64,000 nt of DNA from Methanothermobacter sp. MT-2 (GCA_003584625.1 AP017647.1:187501-251500), one strand, 5' to 3'; positions 38,095-48,118 are shown, counted from the first letter of the stretch. Notes: generated by a model not told the origin, from the sequence alone. Numbers and translations are program-made.

Positions 38095-39015
38095 ATGATA
38101 ATGGTCCAAGGAGAAGTGAGCGGTAAAAAATATACAGAACCATTCTCTAAGGGGGTTCTTGCAAGATCATTAACAAGGGCCGAGATGGATCCTAACAAGG
38201 CCTACACCTTCGCATCCAAGATAGAAGCCCACCTCAAAAAAAAGAACATAAACCTCATAACAATAGATGAACTTGTCGAAATAGTATTCGACAAACTCAA
38301 AAAGGAAGACAAAGAGGTGGCGGAAAAATACATGCTCTGGAGGCGTATAAGAGACCATAAGGAACCGCTCATAATACTCATAGGTGGAGCCTCTGGTGTT
38401 GGCACATCATCAATAGCATTCGAAGTCGCCAACCGCCTCGGAATAAGAAACATGATAAGCACAGACATGATAAGAGAAGTAATGCGCAAAATAATATCCA
38501 GGGACCTGCTACCATCACTCTATGAGTCAAGCTACACAGCATACCAATCACTCAGGATATCACCACCACCAGAACTCGACGAAGTACTAATAGGATTCAG
38601 AGACCACGTAGATACAGTGAGTGTGGGAGTGGAAGCCGTAATCGAAAGAGCACTCAAAGAAGGTATAAGCATAGTTATCGAAGGAGTTCACATAGTACCA
38701 GGTTTCATAAGAGAAGACCTAGTAAACAAAGAAAACGTTGCAATGTTCGTACTAACAGTTCCAGATGAAAACATACACAAAGGAAGATTCTACTCAAGAT
38801 GCAGACAATCATGGGCCAGAAGACCCCTGAAAAGGTACATAAGCTACTTCTGGGCTATAAGAAGAATACACAAATACTTCGAAGCCCAGGCCAAGAAATA
38901 TAATGTGCCTGTCATCGAAAACATCGATGTTGTGACCACAATAGATTCGATCATAAAATCACTCACAGAGACAACTGTTAAAGGAGGCAAAGAAGTTGCC
39001 GAAGAAATTGGATGA
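38095..39015 (+). CDS. pgk2: 2-phosphoglycerate kinase
   Basis: 306 residues. An ATP-cone-like N-terminal region precedes the P-loop kinase core [20 protein letters not shown] (about residue 100); the SYTAYQSLR and [14 protein letters not shown] blocks match the 2-phosphoglycerate kinases of Methanothermus and Methanothermobacter. It makes 2,3-bisphosphoglycerate, precursor of the cyclic 2,3-diphosphoglycerate thermoprotectant. GAGGTGAAG precedes the ATG. The 3' end overlaps the CBS gene by 20 bases. Confidence 0.92.
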   Translation: MIMVQGEVSGKKYTEPFSKGVLARSLTRAEMDPNKAYTFASKIEAHLKKKNINLITIDELVEIVFDKLKKEDKEVAEKYMLWRRIRDHKEPLIILIGGASGVGTSSIAFEVANRLGIRNMISTDMIREVMRKIISRDLLPSLYESSYTAYQSLRISPPPELDEVLIGFRDHVDTVSVGVEAVIERALKEGISIVIEGVHIVPGFIREDLVNKENVAMFVLTVPDENIHKGRFYSRCRQSWARRPLKRYISYFWAIRRIHKYFEAQAKKYNVPVIENIDVVTTIDSIIKSLTETTVKGGKEVAEEIG

Positions 39016-39403
39016 AATAAAAGTTAAAGATGTTATGACAAGAAATCCAATCAAAGTCAAACCATCAGAAGATGTGGTGTTCGCATTCGAAAAACTCATG
39101 AAACATAAAATAAGCGCATTACCAGTAGAAGACAATGGAAAACTCCTGGGTATAGTCACGGCCACAGACCTCGGCCATAACCTAATACTGGACAATTACA
39201 AACTAGGTACAACAGTAGAACAGGTCATGGTAGAAGATGTTGCCACAATCAAACCAGATAACACACTAAAAGATGCCATAGAAAAAATGTACCAGTATGG
39301 TGAGGATGAAGGTATAATAAACCAACTAGTAGTAACAGAAGATGATAGGATCATTGGGATAATCTCTGATGGCGACATCATAAAAGCCCTAAAAGAATCC
39401 TAA
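38996..39403 (+). CDS. Two-CBS-domain protein
   Basis: 135 residues forming one CBS pair: [19 protein letters not shown]...[10 protein letters not shown] and [18 protein letters not shown]...[17 protein letters not shown] pairs bind adenine nucleotides and regulate partner proteins. TTG 38996 is used with GGAGG 8 bases upstream inside pgk2, so it may regulate that kinase by nucleotide sensing (inference). It converges with the phosphate permease gene, overlapping 26 bases. Confidence 0.88.
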   Translation: MPKKLDEIKVKDVMTRNPIKVKPSEDVVFAFEKLMKHKISALPVEDNGKLLGIVTATDLGHNLILDNYKLGTTVEQVMVEDVATIKPDNTLKDAIEKMYQYGEDEGIINQLVVTEDDRIIGIISDGDIIKALKES

Positions 39404-40364
39404 GGATAGAATAGACCATCGCACTCATAACTAGACAAGCAGGTATAGTCAAAATCCACGTGTATCCTATATCTTTTATAACATCAAATTTTAGACTGGA
39501 AGTCCCATGAGCCAACCCAACACCTATAACAGAACCGACAAGGGTCTGGGTTGGTGAAATAGGCATACCATAATATACAAAAACGAAAATCACGATAGAA
39601 GCCGCTATTTGGGCCGAGAAACCCCTAGTGGGTACTAGCTCTGTTATGCGCCTACCTATAGTCTCAGTCACACGATCCCCGGCAAAAATTATGCCCAGAA
39701 CCAGCCCGAAAGCCCCCAAGATCCTTAAAATGCTTGGATCCCCCTTTGATAGGATGAAAAGAACACCCATAGCCATTCCAAAGTCAAGCGCGCCAACATT
39801 AAACGCGGAAAAAGATGAACTAAACACTTGAAGATACGAAAAAATCTTCTCCAACCTATCTCTAAGAGAAACTGATTTTATGCGCCGGATAACAAACATC
39901 CTTATAATAGAATATGTTAAAAGACCTGAAAAAAAGCCAATTATGGGAGACGAAATCCAACTCAAAATTATATAAATTACAGTATTAAAGTTCATCCCAG
40001 TCCAACCCACACTCACAAAACCAACACCAATAACAGCACTAACCATAGCATCAGAACCAGAAATAGGTATACGCCTCAACAACGTTACCGTTATCCAGAT
40101 AGCAGCAGTCAAAATAACAGCAAAAGCAGCGACCACACTAAAACTGGCTCCAGGTATTATACCATCACCAACAGTCTTTATAACATTACCACCAAACAAA
40201 ACAGCCCCAAGGAAGGCGAAAAAAGCACCTATAAAAAGTCCCCTCCTCATATTCAAAGCCCCACTACCCACAGCAGTACCAATAGAATTACCAATATCAT
40301 TAGCCGCTATATTAAAAGCGAAATACAAACCCAAACCTACACTTAGCAAGAGGAGAGAATCCAT
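39378..40364 (-). CDS. pit: PiT-family inorganic phosphate permease
   Basis: 328 residues with about ten hydrophobic segments. The duplicated PiT signature is visible: GLYFAFNIAANDIGNSIGTAVGSGAL near the N-terminus and the copy GMPISPTQTLVGSVIGVGLAHG near the C-terminus. It takes up phosphate with a cation. ATG 40364 lies about 25 bases after the minus-strand TATA (TTTTATAAAG), so the message may be leaderless; a GTG 18 bases upstream is an alternative. Confidence 0.88.
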   Translation of the reverse strand: MDSLLLLSVGLGLYFAFNIAANDIGNSIGTAVGSGALNMRRGLFIGAFFAFLGAVLFGGNVIKTVGDGIIPGASFSVVAAFAVILTAAIWITVTLLRRIPISGSDAMVSAVIGVGFVSVGWTGMNFNTVIYIILSWISSPIIGFFSGLLTYSIIRMFVIRRIKSVSLRDRLEKIFSYLQVFSSSFSAFNVGALDFGMAMGVLFILSKGDPSILRILGAFGLVLGIIFAGDRVTETIGRRITELVPTRGFSAQIAASIVIFVFVYYGMPISPTQTLVGSVIGVGLAHGTSSLKFDVIKDIGYTWILTIPACLVMSAMVYSILRILLGLL

Positions 40365-40403
40365 ATTAATATTATCCACCACAGTCTTTATAAAATGGTA
40401 AGC

Positions 40404-40412
40404 TTAAAATAT
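40404..40412 (+). promoter_or_regulatory. TATA box for the SRP RNA
   Basis: TTAAAATAT is about 25-30 bases before the inferred 5' end of the SRP RNA at about 40436. Confidence 0.5.
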
Positions 40413-40435
40413 CAGATCAAAACAATAATATACAT

Positions 40436-40750
40436 GGGCTAGACCGGAGGGTTAGGGGTCCTCTGTAAGCGCAAATCCCCTATATGGCGCGGTCGAAGTC
40501 CAAGAGGCGGCAGCCCAACCAGTTGCTAGCCCAAGTATCCAGCGTAGAAGCCTCGTCCCGCAGGATCAGCGGTGATAGGATCTTGGCTGGAGGGCCAAGA
40601 TAAACTATCTTAACCACGGGGAACCGGGTCAGGCCTGGAAAGGAGCAGCCCTACCGTGGACAGCTGATGCTTGCGGGTTCGCGGGGTGGAGCTGTATACT
40701 TGGATCACTAGTAGCTGGAAGGACTGTCCACTCTTGGACAAGCCCACCCC
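40436..40750 (+). ncRNA. ffs: Signal recognition particle 7S RNA
   Basis: About 315 bases of GC-rich sequence in AT-rich DNA. GGGCT at the 5' end pairs with AGCCC (40741-40745) to close the long rod of archaeal SRP RNA. The tip hairpin is visible at 40615-40660: GGAACCGGGTCAGGCCTGGA followed by AGGAGCAGCCCT, the universally conserved SRP54-binding loop (GGTCAGG, AGCAGCC). The 5' domain has the expected GTAAGCG-type loops. Ends are approximate. It directly precedes tRNA-Ser. Confidence 0.92.
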
Positions 40751-40755
40751 ATCTT

Positions 40756-40840
40756 GCCGGGGTCGCCTAGTCCGGTATGGCGTTGGCCTGCTAAGCCAAT
40801 GATCCTTTGGATCTCGCGGGTTCAAATCCCGTCCCCGGCG
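40756..40840 (+). tRNA. tRNA-Ser(GCU)
   Basis: 85 bases. Acceptor GCCGGGG pairs with CCCCGGC, discriminator G. The anticodon stem TTGGC/GCCAA encloses loop CTGCTAA with anticodon GCT. A long variable arm (TGATCCTTTGGATCT) is typical of serine, and the T arm GCGGGTTCAAATCCCGT is intact. The CCA end is not encoded. Lies 5-10 bases after the SRP RNA and is probably on the same transcript. Confidence 0.97.
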
Positions 40841-40878
40841 CTCAAAAAAAATCTTAAAATTGTCTGGGAGGTCTTATA

Positions 40879-41349
40879 GTGGACACAATGTATATATGGC
40901 CAATTTTAACCTTAATATTAGCTCTGATTTTAATCTATAGGAAACCAAGGACAAAAAATTATATTATAGAATCTCTACTTTTAGCATTACTCATGGTAAT
41001 GGTTGGATTATCTTCTATCTGGGCTTTCATGGGCCATGCGTTCATGGGGGGTCAGATAGCGGCCTATATAGGTTGGCCGGCTGGTAGTCCATTCCAATTA
41101 GAAGTTGCAGTAGCTAACCTGTCTTATGGGATTCTTGGACTTTTATGCTTGAAGTTTAGGGATGATTTTTGGACTGCGACCATAGTAGGCTTTTCAGTCT
41201 TTTATCTTGGCGCGGCCTATATACACATCCAGGATATGTTCAGGGGAAATTATGCTCCTGGAAATGTTGGAGCCCCTTTATACTTTGATATAATATTACC
41301 CATACTGTTATTAGGGCTTCTGGCAGCTTACAAATTGACAAAGAAATAA
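40879..41349 (+). CDS. Small membrane protein (DUF6790-like)
   Basis: 156 residues with four hydrophobic segments: MYIWPILTLILALILIYRK, LLLALLMVMVGLSSIWAFMG, LSYGILGLLCLKF and the last, ILPILLLGLLAAYKLTK. The central GHAFMGGQIAAYIGWPAGSP is a conserved loop of this family, whose function is unknown. GTG start with GGGAGGT at 7 bases; the ATG nine bases on is less well placed. Confidence 0.7.
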   Translation: MDTMYIWPILTLILALILIYRKPRTKNYIIESLLLALLMVMVGLSSIWAFMGHAFMGGQIAAYIGWPAGSPFQLEVAVANLSYGILGLLCLKFRDDFWTATIVGFSVFYLGAAYIHIQDMFRGNYAPGNVGAPLYFDIILPILLLGLLAAYKLTKK

Positions 41350-41354
41350 GCTTT

Positions 41355-42230
41355 TTAGTGGTTTTTTTCATTGAATGGGCAGGCATGGACATTCACTATT
41401 GCTATGAGGTCTATGTCTTCTATTATCTTTTTTTCGACTTTGTGAGATATGCAGTGGGCTTCTCTAAGGTTCAGGTCGCCGTCAACTTCTATATGGAGGT
41501 CTACTGCAGCATATGGCCCGAAATAGTTTATGCGGACGTTGTGTATGCCCATAACACCCTTAATGGACATTGCGGATCGTCTGATTTCTGCCATGATCCT
41601 TCTTGTGGGAACCTTGCCCATGATATTGTTTATGTTTTCTCTTCCAACATCAAAAGCTGTCTTTAAAACTATGAAAGCTATTAATATAGCTACTACTGGA
41701 TCCAGGAATTTTAGCCCGAGGTTGGCTCCTATAACACCTACAAGTATGGCTGCGCATGAAAGGATATCGACCTTCTGATGCTGTGCATCGGCTATAATAG
41801 CTGGACTGTTGATCCTTTCACCTATATTCATCATATAGGTTGTCATGAGGAAATTTGCGATTATACCCACGATAGCCATTATCGCCGCGAGATAATCAGG
41901 AACTGATACAATGAATAGTTTCCTGTAGGCTTCTGATAATATTTCATAGGCTACTATCCCAAGAAATAGTACTACAATTAGGCCTGCAAGTGCCTCGGCC
42001 CTGCCATGACCATAAGGGTGTTCGGTGTCGGCTGGTTTCAGGGCTATCCTAAAACCTATAAAGGTTATGATGGAGGTTAGTATGTCTGAGAGTGTGTGGG
42101 CGGCTTCGGCGATTAGGGCGACGCTACCAGCCATGATACCAACTATGAAATTGAATATTGTTAGGAGGATATTGCCTATTATACCAACATATGCAGCTTT
42201 TTTACCTAGTTTTGCTCTTTCATCATTCAA
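41355..42230 (-). CDS. Cation diffusion facilitator (CDF) transporter
   Basis: 291 residues with six hydrophobic segments. The metal site is seen in SVALIAEAAHTLSDIL (HxxxD in TM2) and AIIADAQHQKVDILS (DxxxHxxxD in TM5); HPYGHGRAEALAG joins TM2 and TM3. The cytoplasmic tail has GIHNVRINYFGPYAAVDLHIEVDGD, which normally holds regulatory metal. It exports Zn, Fe or Mn. Its start overlaps the aminotransferase stop by 4 bases. Confidence 0.9.
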   Translation of the reverse strand: MNDERAKLGKKAAYVGIIGNILLTIFNFIVGIMAGSVALIAEAAHTLSDILTSIITFIGFRIALKPADTEHPYGHGRAEALAGLIVVLFLGIVAYEILSEAYRKLFIVSVPDYLAAIMAIVGIIANFLMTTYMMNIGERINSPAIIADAQHQKVDILSCAAILVGVIGANLGLKFLDPVVAILIAFIVLKTAFDVGRENINNIMGKVPTRRIMAEIRRSAMSIKGVMGIHNVRINYFGPYAAVDLHIEVDGDLNLREAHCISHKVEKKIIEDIDLIAIVNVHACPFNEKNH

Positions 42231-43348
42231 GGATTTTCACCTAGTATTTTTTCTATCCGGGCCATGGCCTCTTTTATTTGGGGGTAGGGTGCTGCATATG
42301 AGAATCTAACATGGTCTTTGCCATTGGAGCCGAACGCGCTTCCTGGAACAGCCACCACACCCACCTTGAGAGTTTTTTCCATGAACTTTTTTTCGTTTTT
42401 TACGTTGGGGAACATGTAGAATGCCCCGTTTGGCTTGTTACATTCTATGCCCATATCCTTGAATTTTTCGAACATGAGGTCTCTTCTTCTTCTGAATTCG
42501 GCCACCATGTCATCAACTACCCTTTGGGGTCCTTTGAGGGCTGCTAGTGCAGCTGCTTGGGATATTGATGGGGCGCATGCGGTATTGTATTGGTGTACCT
42601 TTAAAAGTTCTTCTATGATTTCACTTTGGGCTGTGAGATAACCTATGCGCAGTCCTGTCATTGCATATGTTTTAGAGAATCCGTTTATTGTTATGGTGTT
42701 TTCTGTGAATTGACCCGGACTATAATGTTTCTTGTCATATATTATTTTTTCATAGACTTCATCAGAGATTATTATGAGATTTTTTTCTTCTGCCAATTCT
42801 GCTATGGCTTTGATGTCGTCTTTTTCCATGACTGCGCCTGTGGGGTTTGATGGTGAATTTAATATTATGGCTTTGGTATCTTTGTCTAGGAGGGATTCTA
42901 TGGTTTCTGGGTTCATCCTAAAATCTTTTTTTTCTAATGGTACTGGTATGCTTTCACCTTCTGCAAGTTTTACACAAGCATCATATGATAAGAAGCCTGG
43001 ATCTGGTATTAGTACCTTGTCACCTTTTTCTATTAGGGCTTGGGCGCACATGTAGAGGGCTTCACTGGCCCCTACTGTTACTATGATATCATCTGGGTCT
43101 GTTTTAATATTATTTTCAACTTTTAATTTTTTTGTTATAGCCTCCCTAAGCTCCAATATACCCTTATTTGGAGTGTAATGTGTGAAACCATCCCTTAGAG
43201 CATCCTCTATAGCCTCCCTGGCATGCTCTGGTATGTTGAAGTCTGGTTCCCCAATTCCAAGGTTTATTATATCCTCCCCTTGAACTTCGAACATTTTCCG
43301 GATACTTGACAATTCTATACCTTCTAGTCTTTTCGCATACATACTCAT
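42227..43348 (-). CDS. PLP-dependent aminotransferase, class I/II
   Basis: About 373 residues, fold type I. GIGEPDFNIPEH, ILNSPSNPTGAVM, ISDEVYEKIIYD (PLP-binding Asp and Tyr) and the Lys motif INGFSKTYAMTGLRIGYL are in order, and the C-terminal HVRFSYAAP supplies the carboxylate-binding Arg. It is of the aspartate/aromatic aminotransferase type; substrate not assignable. Several near-start codons (GTG 43354, ATG 43348, ATG 43342). Coupled to the CDF gene downstream. Confidence 0.88.
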   Translation of the reverse strand: MSMYAKRLEGIELSSIRKMFEVQGEDIINLGIGEPDFNIPEHAREAIEDALRDGFTHYTPNKGILELREAITKKLKVENNIKTDPDDIIVTVGASEALYMCAQALIEKGDKVLIPDPGFLSYDACVKLAEGESIPVPLEKKDFRMNPETIESLLDKDTKAIILNSPSNPTGAVMEKDDIKAIAELAEEKNLIIISDEVYEKIIYDKKHYSPGQFTENTITINGFSKTYAMTGLRIGYLTAQSEIIEELLKVHQYNTACAPSISQAAALAALKGPQRVVDDMVAEFRRRRDLMFEKFKDMGIECNKPNGAFYMFPNVKNEKKFMEKTLKVGVVAVPGSAFGSNGKDHVRFSYAAPYPQIKEAMARIEKILGENP

Positions 43349-43361
43349 TCCCACTCTATTA

Positions 43362-44903
43362 TTATTTGCATGGATTTTTAAGACACTTATAACATGAATC
43401 TAACTCACAATAGGATGTCAGATTATCCTCCTTCATCTTCATATACTCTTCCATTATAAAATCTTCTCTAAGACCGACATCTATTTTACTCCAAGGCAAT
43501 TCTTCTCCAAGCTGACGACCCTTATTCTCTAGTTTCCAATCCCTCAAAGTGGCTTTTCCCAGCCAAGCCCTTTCTATCAAATCAGAAATTTCAGGGCCGC
43601 CAGTAGATAAAACATGTTGTATAAGAGCCAACCTTGGACTTTCCACTTTAACAGGCACCCCAACAAGCTTAGATTTTAAAAATTTGATTTTGGCTTTCAT
43701 CTCATCAAAATTAAAAGCCTCCCATTGCAGGGGAGTGTGAGCTTTAGGTATTAGAGGATTTATACTGAACTTAACAGGCCCTAGCTTATACAATTCCTTT
43801 ATAAGCTTCGCAAGCTCCACAAGATCCTTTAGGGTTTCACCTGGAGTCCCGATCAAAAAATACATTTTAACGGCCAAACCTTTATCAACAGCCATCCTAG
43901 CAACCCTAAATATCTCTTCATCCCTTATTGGCTTGTTTAATCGTTTCCTGATCTTCCAAATAGACTCAGGGGCCAATGTCACAGTCTTAAGACCACTCCT
44001 GGCAAGAACATCTAGTAGATTTTCTGTTACTGATTCTATGCGCATCGAAGGCATACTAACCCCAAAACCCATCTCAACTAAGCCACTGCACAGTTCATCT
44101 ATCCTCGAATAATCAGATGCGGCAGCACCTATTAAAGACACCCTATCAAGGCCAGTAGCATTCCTGCCACGCTCAGCAACATCAAAAAGTTTACTAAGGG
44201 ATGTTTCACGTTTCGGACGATAAATGTAGCCAGACATGCAAAACCTGCAACCACGCACACAACCCCTCGAAACACCCAACAAGAAAGAACGGCCAAGAAC
44301 CGGCACGAAACTTGGATCATCAGACTCAGAAACTATCTGACGAATTGGATGACAAGCATTATCCATATCTTCAACTATAACACGCCTAACAGGATTATCA
44401 GGCACATAAACACCCTCCAAGCCCCTGAACTCGTCAATTTCCCCGCGAGGATCATCCAAACCAACAAAAACATCCAAAAGCTCATCCAAAACAGCCTCAG
44501 CCTCCCCAATAACAAAAAGATCAACAAAATCAGCCAAAGGAAGAGGATTAGCAGTTACAGTCGGACCCCCAGCAATCACCAAAGGCCCACCCCGCCTCCT
44601 AGACTTACGCACCTCCAAACCACCACGATGTAACATTTCAAGAACATTAAAATAATCCTGCTCATAATGTATAGAAAAACTTATAACATCAAAATCCCTA
44701 AGAGAACTAGAAGACTCAAAACTCCCACGATAAGGATAAATAAACCTCTCACACCAAATATCCTCGCGAGAATTCAAAAAATCATAGATAATATGATAAC
44801 CAAGAGACGACATAGCCAAACCATAAAAACTAGGATAAACACTAGCTACACGCACATCCACAAAACGCGGATCCTTAACAACAACATTATACTCACGCAA
44901 CAT
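43362..44903 (-). CDS. Radical SAM protein with B12-binding-like N-terminal domain
   Basis: 513 residues. The N-terminal 160 residues resemble a degenerate cobalamin-binding domain (VASVYPSFYGLAMSSLGYH, VIAGGPTVTANPLPLADF). The radical SAM motif is CVRGCRFCMSGYIYRP (CxxxCxxC, about residue 216), then ESVTENLLDVLARSG and MYFLIGTPGETLKDL. A cysteine-rich C-terminus (YCELDSCYKCLKNPC) may bind another cluster. It resembles the YgiQ/rSAM_fuse-type group of unknown substrate. The ATG sits about 25 bases after a TATA, possibly leaderless. Confidence 0.8.
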   Translation of the reverse strand: MLREYNVVVKDPRFVDVRVASVYPSFYGLAMSSLGYHIIYDFLNSREDIWCERFIYPYRGSFESSSSLRDFDVISFSIHYEQDYFNVLEMLHRGGLEVRKSRRRGGPLVIAGGPTVTANPLPLADFVDLFVIGEAEAVLDELLDVFVGLDDPRGEIDEFRGLEGVYVPDNPVRRVIVEDMDNACHPIRQIVSESDDPSFVPVLGRSFLLGVSRGCVRGCRFCMSGYIYRPKRETSLSKLFDVAERGRNATGLDRVSLIGAAASDYSRIDELCSGLVEMGFGVSMPSMRIESVTENLLDVLARSGLKTVTLAPESIWKIRKRLNKPIRDEEIFRVARMAVDKGLAVKMYFLIGTPGETLKDLVELAKLIKELYKLGPVKFSINPLIPKAHTPLQWEAFNFDEMKAKIKFLKSKLVGVPVKVESPRLALIQHVLSTGGPEISDLIERAWLGKATLRDWKLENKGRQLGEELPWSKIDVGLREDFIMEEYMKMKEDNLTSYCELDSCYKCLKNPCK

Positions 44904-44955
44904 AAACAATACTATATCACAATAAACTAATAAAAATCATCCTTGGAGGCGAAAA

Positions 44956-45423
44956 TTGACAAAAAAATACAAACTAGCAGCAGTAGGAGGAACATTCGAC
45001 AAATTCCACAAAGGCCACCAAACACTCCTAGAAAAAGCATTCAAAATAGCAGAAAAAGTAGCCATAGGAGTAACATCAGACAAATTCGCAGCCCAAAAAG
45101 ACCCAGTAGAACCCTGCCAAACCCGCATAAAAAACCTAAAAAAATACCTAGAAAAAAAAGGATACAAAAACTTCTACATAGAAAAACTAGAAGACCCCTA
45201 CGGCCCAACAATACAAGAAAAAAAATTCAAAGCCATAATAGTAAGCAAAGAAACCCAACCACGAGCAGAAAAAATAAACAAAATAAGAAAAAAAAGAGGC
45301 CTGCCAAAACTAGACATCATAACAATAGACATGGTAAAAGCAGAAGACGGCCAACCAATATCATCCACCAGAATCAGAAAAGGAGAAATAGACAAAAAAG
45401 GCAAAATACTAAAAAAAGACTAA
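44956..45423 (+). CDS. coaD: Phosphopantetheine adenylyltransferase (archaeal CoaD)
   Basis: 155 residues. AVGGTFDKFHKGHQTLLEKA is the nucleotidyltransferase HxGH-type motif, followed by IGVTSDKFAAQK and ISSTRIRKGEIDKKG (ISSTRI). It makes dephospho-CoA. TTG start with GGAGGCG upstream. The plus strand is A-rich, and other frames stay open artefactually. Followed 40 bases later by the DUF84 gene, probably on the same transcript. Confidence 0.92.
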   Translation: MTKKYKLAAVGGTFDKFHKGHQTLLEKAFKIAEKVAIGVTSDKFAAQKDPVEPCQTRIKNLKKYLEKKGYKNFYIEKLEDPYGPTIQEKKFKAIIVSKETQPRAEKINKIRKKRGLPKLDIITIDMVKAEDGQPISSTRIRKGEIDKKGKILKKD

Positions 45424-45463
45424 AATCAACTACCCCCCGCAGGGTCTCCAAGGGATGTTAAAG

Positions 45464-46003
45464 ATGAAAGTTAAAGTCGGATCACAAAACCCAGTCAAAA
45501 TAAAAGCAACAAAAAACATCCTAAAAAAACTCTACAAAAAAGTCCAAATCAAAGGCATCAAAGTAGACCCAGGAGTCCCCAGCCAACCAATAGGACTAGA
45601 ACAAACAATAAAAGGCGCCATAAACCGGGCCCAGAGAGCATACAAAAACTGCGACCTAAGCATAGGAATAGAATCCGGCCTACTCGAAGCACCCCACACA
45701 CTAACAGGATACATCGACCTACAATGGTGCGCAACCTACGACGGCAAAACAACAACACTAGGAGTAAGCGCAGGATTCGAATACCCACCACAAGTCATAA
45801 AAGAAGTAAAAAAGGGAAAAGAAGTAGGAGACATCATGGACAAAATCACAGGAATACAAAACCTCGGAGAAAAAACCGGCGCAATATCCATCCTAACCCA
45901 CGGCCTGCTCAACCGAACAGAAAACACAGAACAATGCATACTAATGGCCATGATACCCCGCCTAAACCCGAAACTCTACAAAATCCCCCCAAAGTTGGGG
46001 TGA
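45464..46003 (+). CDS. Inosine/xanthosine triphosphatase (DUF84 family)
   Basis: 179 residues. VGSQNPVKIKATKNIL and IGIESGLLEAPH with the later EKTGAISILTHGLLNR are hallmarks of the DUF84/YjjX NTPase family, which removes ITP and XTP from the nucleotide pool. ATG 45464 is used with AAGGGATG upstream; ATG 45455 is an in-frame alternative. A pyrimidine stretch CCCCCCGCAGGG precedes it. Ends 6 bases before the STT3 start. Confidence 0.85.
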   Translation: MKVKVGSQNPVKIKATKNILKKLYKKVQIKGIKVDPGVPSQPIGLEQTIKGAINRAQRAYKNCDLSIGIESGLLEAPHTLTGYIDLQWCATYDGKTTTLGVSAGFEYPPQVIKEVKKGKEVGDIMDKITGIQNLGEKTGAISILTHGLLNRTENTEQCILMAMIPRLNPKLYKIPPKLG

Positions 46004-46009
46004 CCCCAA

Positions 46010-48118
46010 TTGGATGAAAAACTAAAAATCTACACAATAATCCTAATAATCTTCCTAACAGGTTTCCTCACACGCTTAGAAACAGTAGAACTCAAAGGCA
46101 TGAACAGCACAGAAAAAGCACAGTTCACAGACGAAAAAGGCCTACCATACATGTACGAACCAGACTCCTATTACAACTACCGCCTCGCAGCCAACATATT
46201 AAACCACGGACACCCCGGAGACAAAATAATAAACGGCGAACCATGGGACCTCCACTCATGCTACCCTCCAGGAGGGCCAGTCGATTATCCCCCACTAATA
46301 CTATGGATCTCGATCATATTCTACAAATTACTGAACATATTCACCTCCATTGATTTTATGGAAGCTTGTTTTTGGTTACCCACGATTATAGGACCCCTAG
46401 CCGGAATCCCAACCTTCTTCCTAGTTAGAAGATATGTTGGTAACCTTCCAGGTTTGCTGGCGGCAATATTATTGGTTTTAGCACCATCCTACTTCTTCAG
46501 AACCTTACCAGGATTTTTTGACACTGACATGTTCAACATCCTATTCCCAGTTCTTGTAGTTTTCTTCTTTTGCAAAGCCACCGAAACAAACAAAAACTAT
46601 ATAGGGCCACTCATTTTATCATCTATCTCACTTGCAATATTCTCACTCGCATGGAACGGCTGGCCATACATCTTCTGCATCATAATCATATCAAGCATAT
46701 TCTACATGATATTCCTCAAAATCAAAGGAAAAGAAGTGGCAAGTTTCGCCAAAAAAGTAATAGCCTTTATTGTAATCTCTACTCTTTTCACGACATTGCT
46801 TAGACCACCAGATTATATCCCAATCTTCCAAGGTTTCCTCAATTTTATCTTTAAACCGGAATATGTTGGTAATTGGCCAAACGCATATAAATCAGTATCA
46901 GAGTTACAAACTCCAGGATTTAAAGGGTTATTGAATATTGGCCTTGGATTATTTGGGGCCATAATCCTCGGGAGCATTATGTTAAGAGAAAAAGTCAGAA
47001 AGATTCATCTTCCACATTTCAGCTGGTATTTTTTCATTTTGATCCTAACATGGATTATTTTTGGTAGCATAGCATATTTTTTAAGCGCACGTTTCGCGAT
47101 ACTGGCCATACCACCAAGCATGATACTTGTCGGATTACTCATCGGAATCATGAATTCCTACCTTAAACATTCGCCATTTAGGCGATTAAATCAGCATAGA
47201 AAGGTTCTCATGTCATTTGTGGTAATTTCATTATTTGCACTTTCCATTTTACAAGTATCAGGGCTCTACTTCGAACCTTGTTTAGATGATGATTTTCTAC
47301 TTGCATGTGCTTGGATAAAAAATGAGACATCTCCATCCACTGTTGTAATTACAGAATGGAATTACGGAAGCCCACTTGCGGCGCTTTCCCAAAGACCAGT
47401 ACTTATCGATAACAGGGGGCAAGGCAATCTTAGAACTTATTGGTTTTATCATGCATTTGCAGTAGATAATGAAAGTTTATCCATCGGCATCTTCAGCATG
47501 CTATCCACAAGTGGAAACAAAGCCATAGAATTACTCGACAAGAAAACCAAGAACACAAGCTTAACAGTAACTATCCTAGATGATATACTTGGTGTTGACA
47601 AAAAAGAAGCAGAAAAAATACTCCAAGAAAAATATAAAATGGATCCAAACTTCACCAAGGAACTTCTCTCATATACCCATCCGACTAATAAACCATTCAT
47701 CATATTAACATGTGATGATATGATATTAGCCGGGGAGTGGTGCGTCTATTATGGCTTCTGGGACTTTAACAAATCCCAAGGTTACAACTATACCTATTCT
47801 GTAGGTTTATCAAATGATACTGGCCAAATAAGATACTACACCAATGACGTAACCTTAAACTTGGAAAAAGGGGCGGTATGGCAAAACAAGAAACCATACA
47901 ATACCATAATAAAGCATGGGAACTCCAAGAGGATAATAGCTGGTGATGATAAAAGTAATTTTTCCATAATAGTACTCTTAGATAAGAATTGGGCTATAGT
48001 ATTAGATAGAAGTTTTCAAGATTCACTCTTTGTAAAACTTGTAATACTTAAAGAAGAAACAGAACACATCAAACCGATCTACAAAAACAACTCCACAATA
48101 ATCTGGGCCGTGAAATAA
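46010..48118 (+). CDS. STT3/AglB-type oligosaccharyltransferase, first copy
   Basis: 702 residues: about 13 hydrophobic segments in the first 430, then a soluble domain. EPDSYYNYRLA and GFFDTDMFN match the DxD-type metal motifs of the first and second external loops. The WWDYG acceptor-site motif is replaced by TEWNYGSPLA (about residue 446). It would transfer a lipid-linked glycan to Asn of surface proteins. TTG start with GGGGTGA upstream. Codon use changes around 46300-46800. Tandem with a second copy one base later. Confidence 0.85.
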   Translation: MDEKLKIYTIILIIFLTGFLTRLETVELKGMNSTEKAQFTDEKGLPYMYEPDSYYNYRLAANILNHGHPGDKIINGEPWDLHSCYPPGGPVDYPPLILWISIIFYKLLNIFTSIDFMEACFWLPTIIGPLAGIPTFFLVRRYVGNLPGLLAAILLVLAPSYFFRTLPGFFDTDMFNILFPVLVVFFFCKATETNKNYIGPLILSSISLAIFSLAWNGWPYIFCIIIISSIFYMIFLKIKGKEVASFAKKVIAFIVISTLFTTLLRPPDYIPIFQGFLNFIFKPEYVGNWPNAYKSVSELQTPGFKGLLNIGLGLFGAIILGSIMLREKVRKIHLPHFSWYFFILILTWIIFGSIAYFLSARFAILAIPPSMILVGLLIGIMNSYLKHSPFRRLNQHRKVLMSFVVISLFALSILQVSGLYFEPCLDDDFLLACAWIKNETSPSTVVITEWNYGSPLAALSQRPVLIDNRGQGNLRTYWFYHAFAVDNESLSIGIFSMLSTSGNKAIELLDKKTKNTSLTVTILDDILGVDKKEAEKILQEKYKMDPNFTKELLSYTHPTNKPFIILTCDDMILAGEWCVYYGFWDFNKSQGYNYTYSVGLSNDTGQIRYYTNDVTLNLEKGAVWQNKKPYNTIIKHGNSKRIIAGDDKSNFSIIVLLDKNWAIVLDRSFQDSLFVKLVILKEETEHIKPIYKNNSTIIWAVK

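Noticed and set aside
44943-45461. Arg/Lys-rich frames over coaD
   Set aside because: Out-of-frame reading of A-rich coaD; CoaD motifs are in the other frame.
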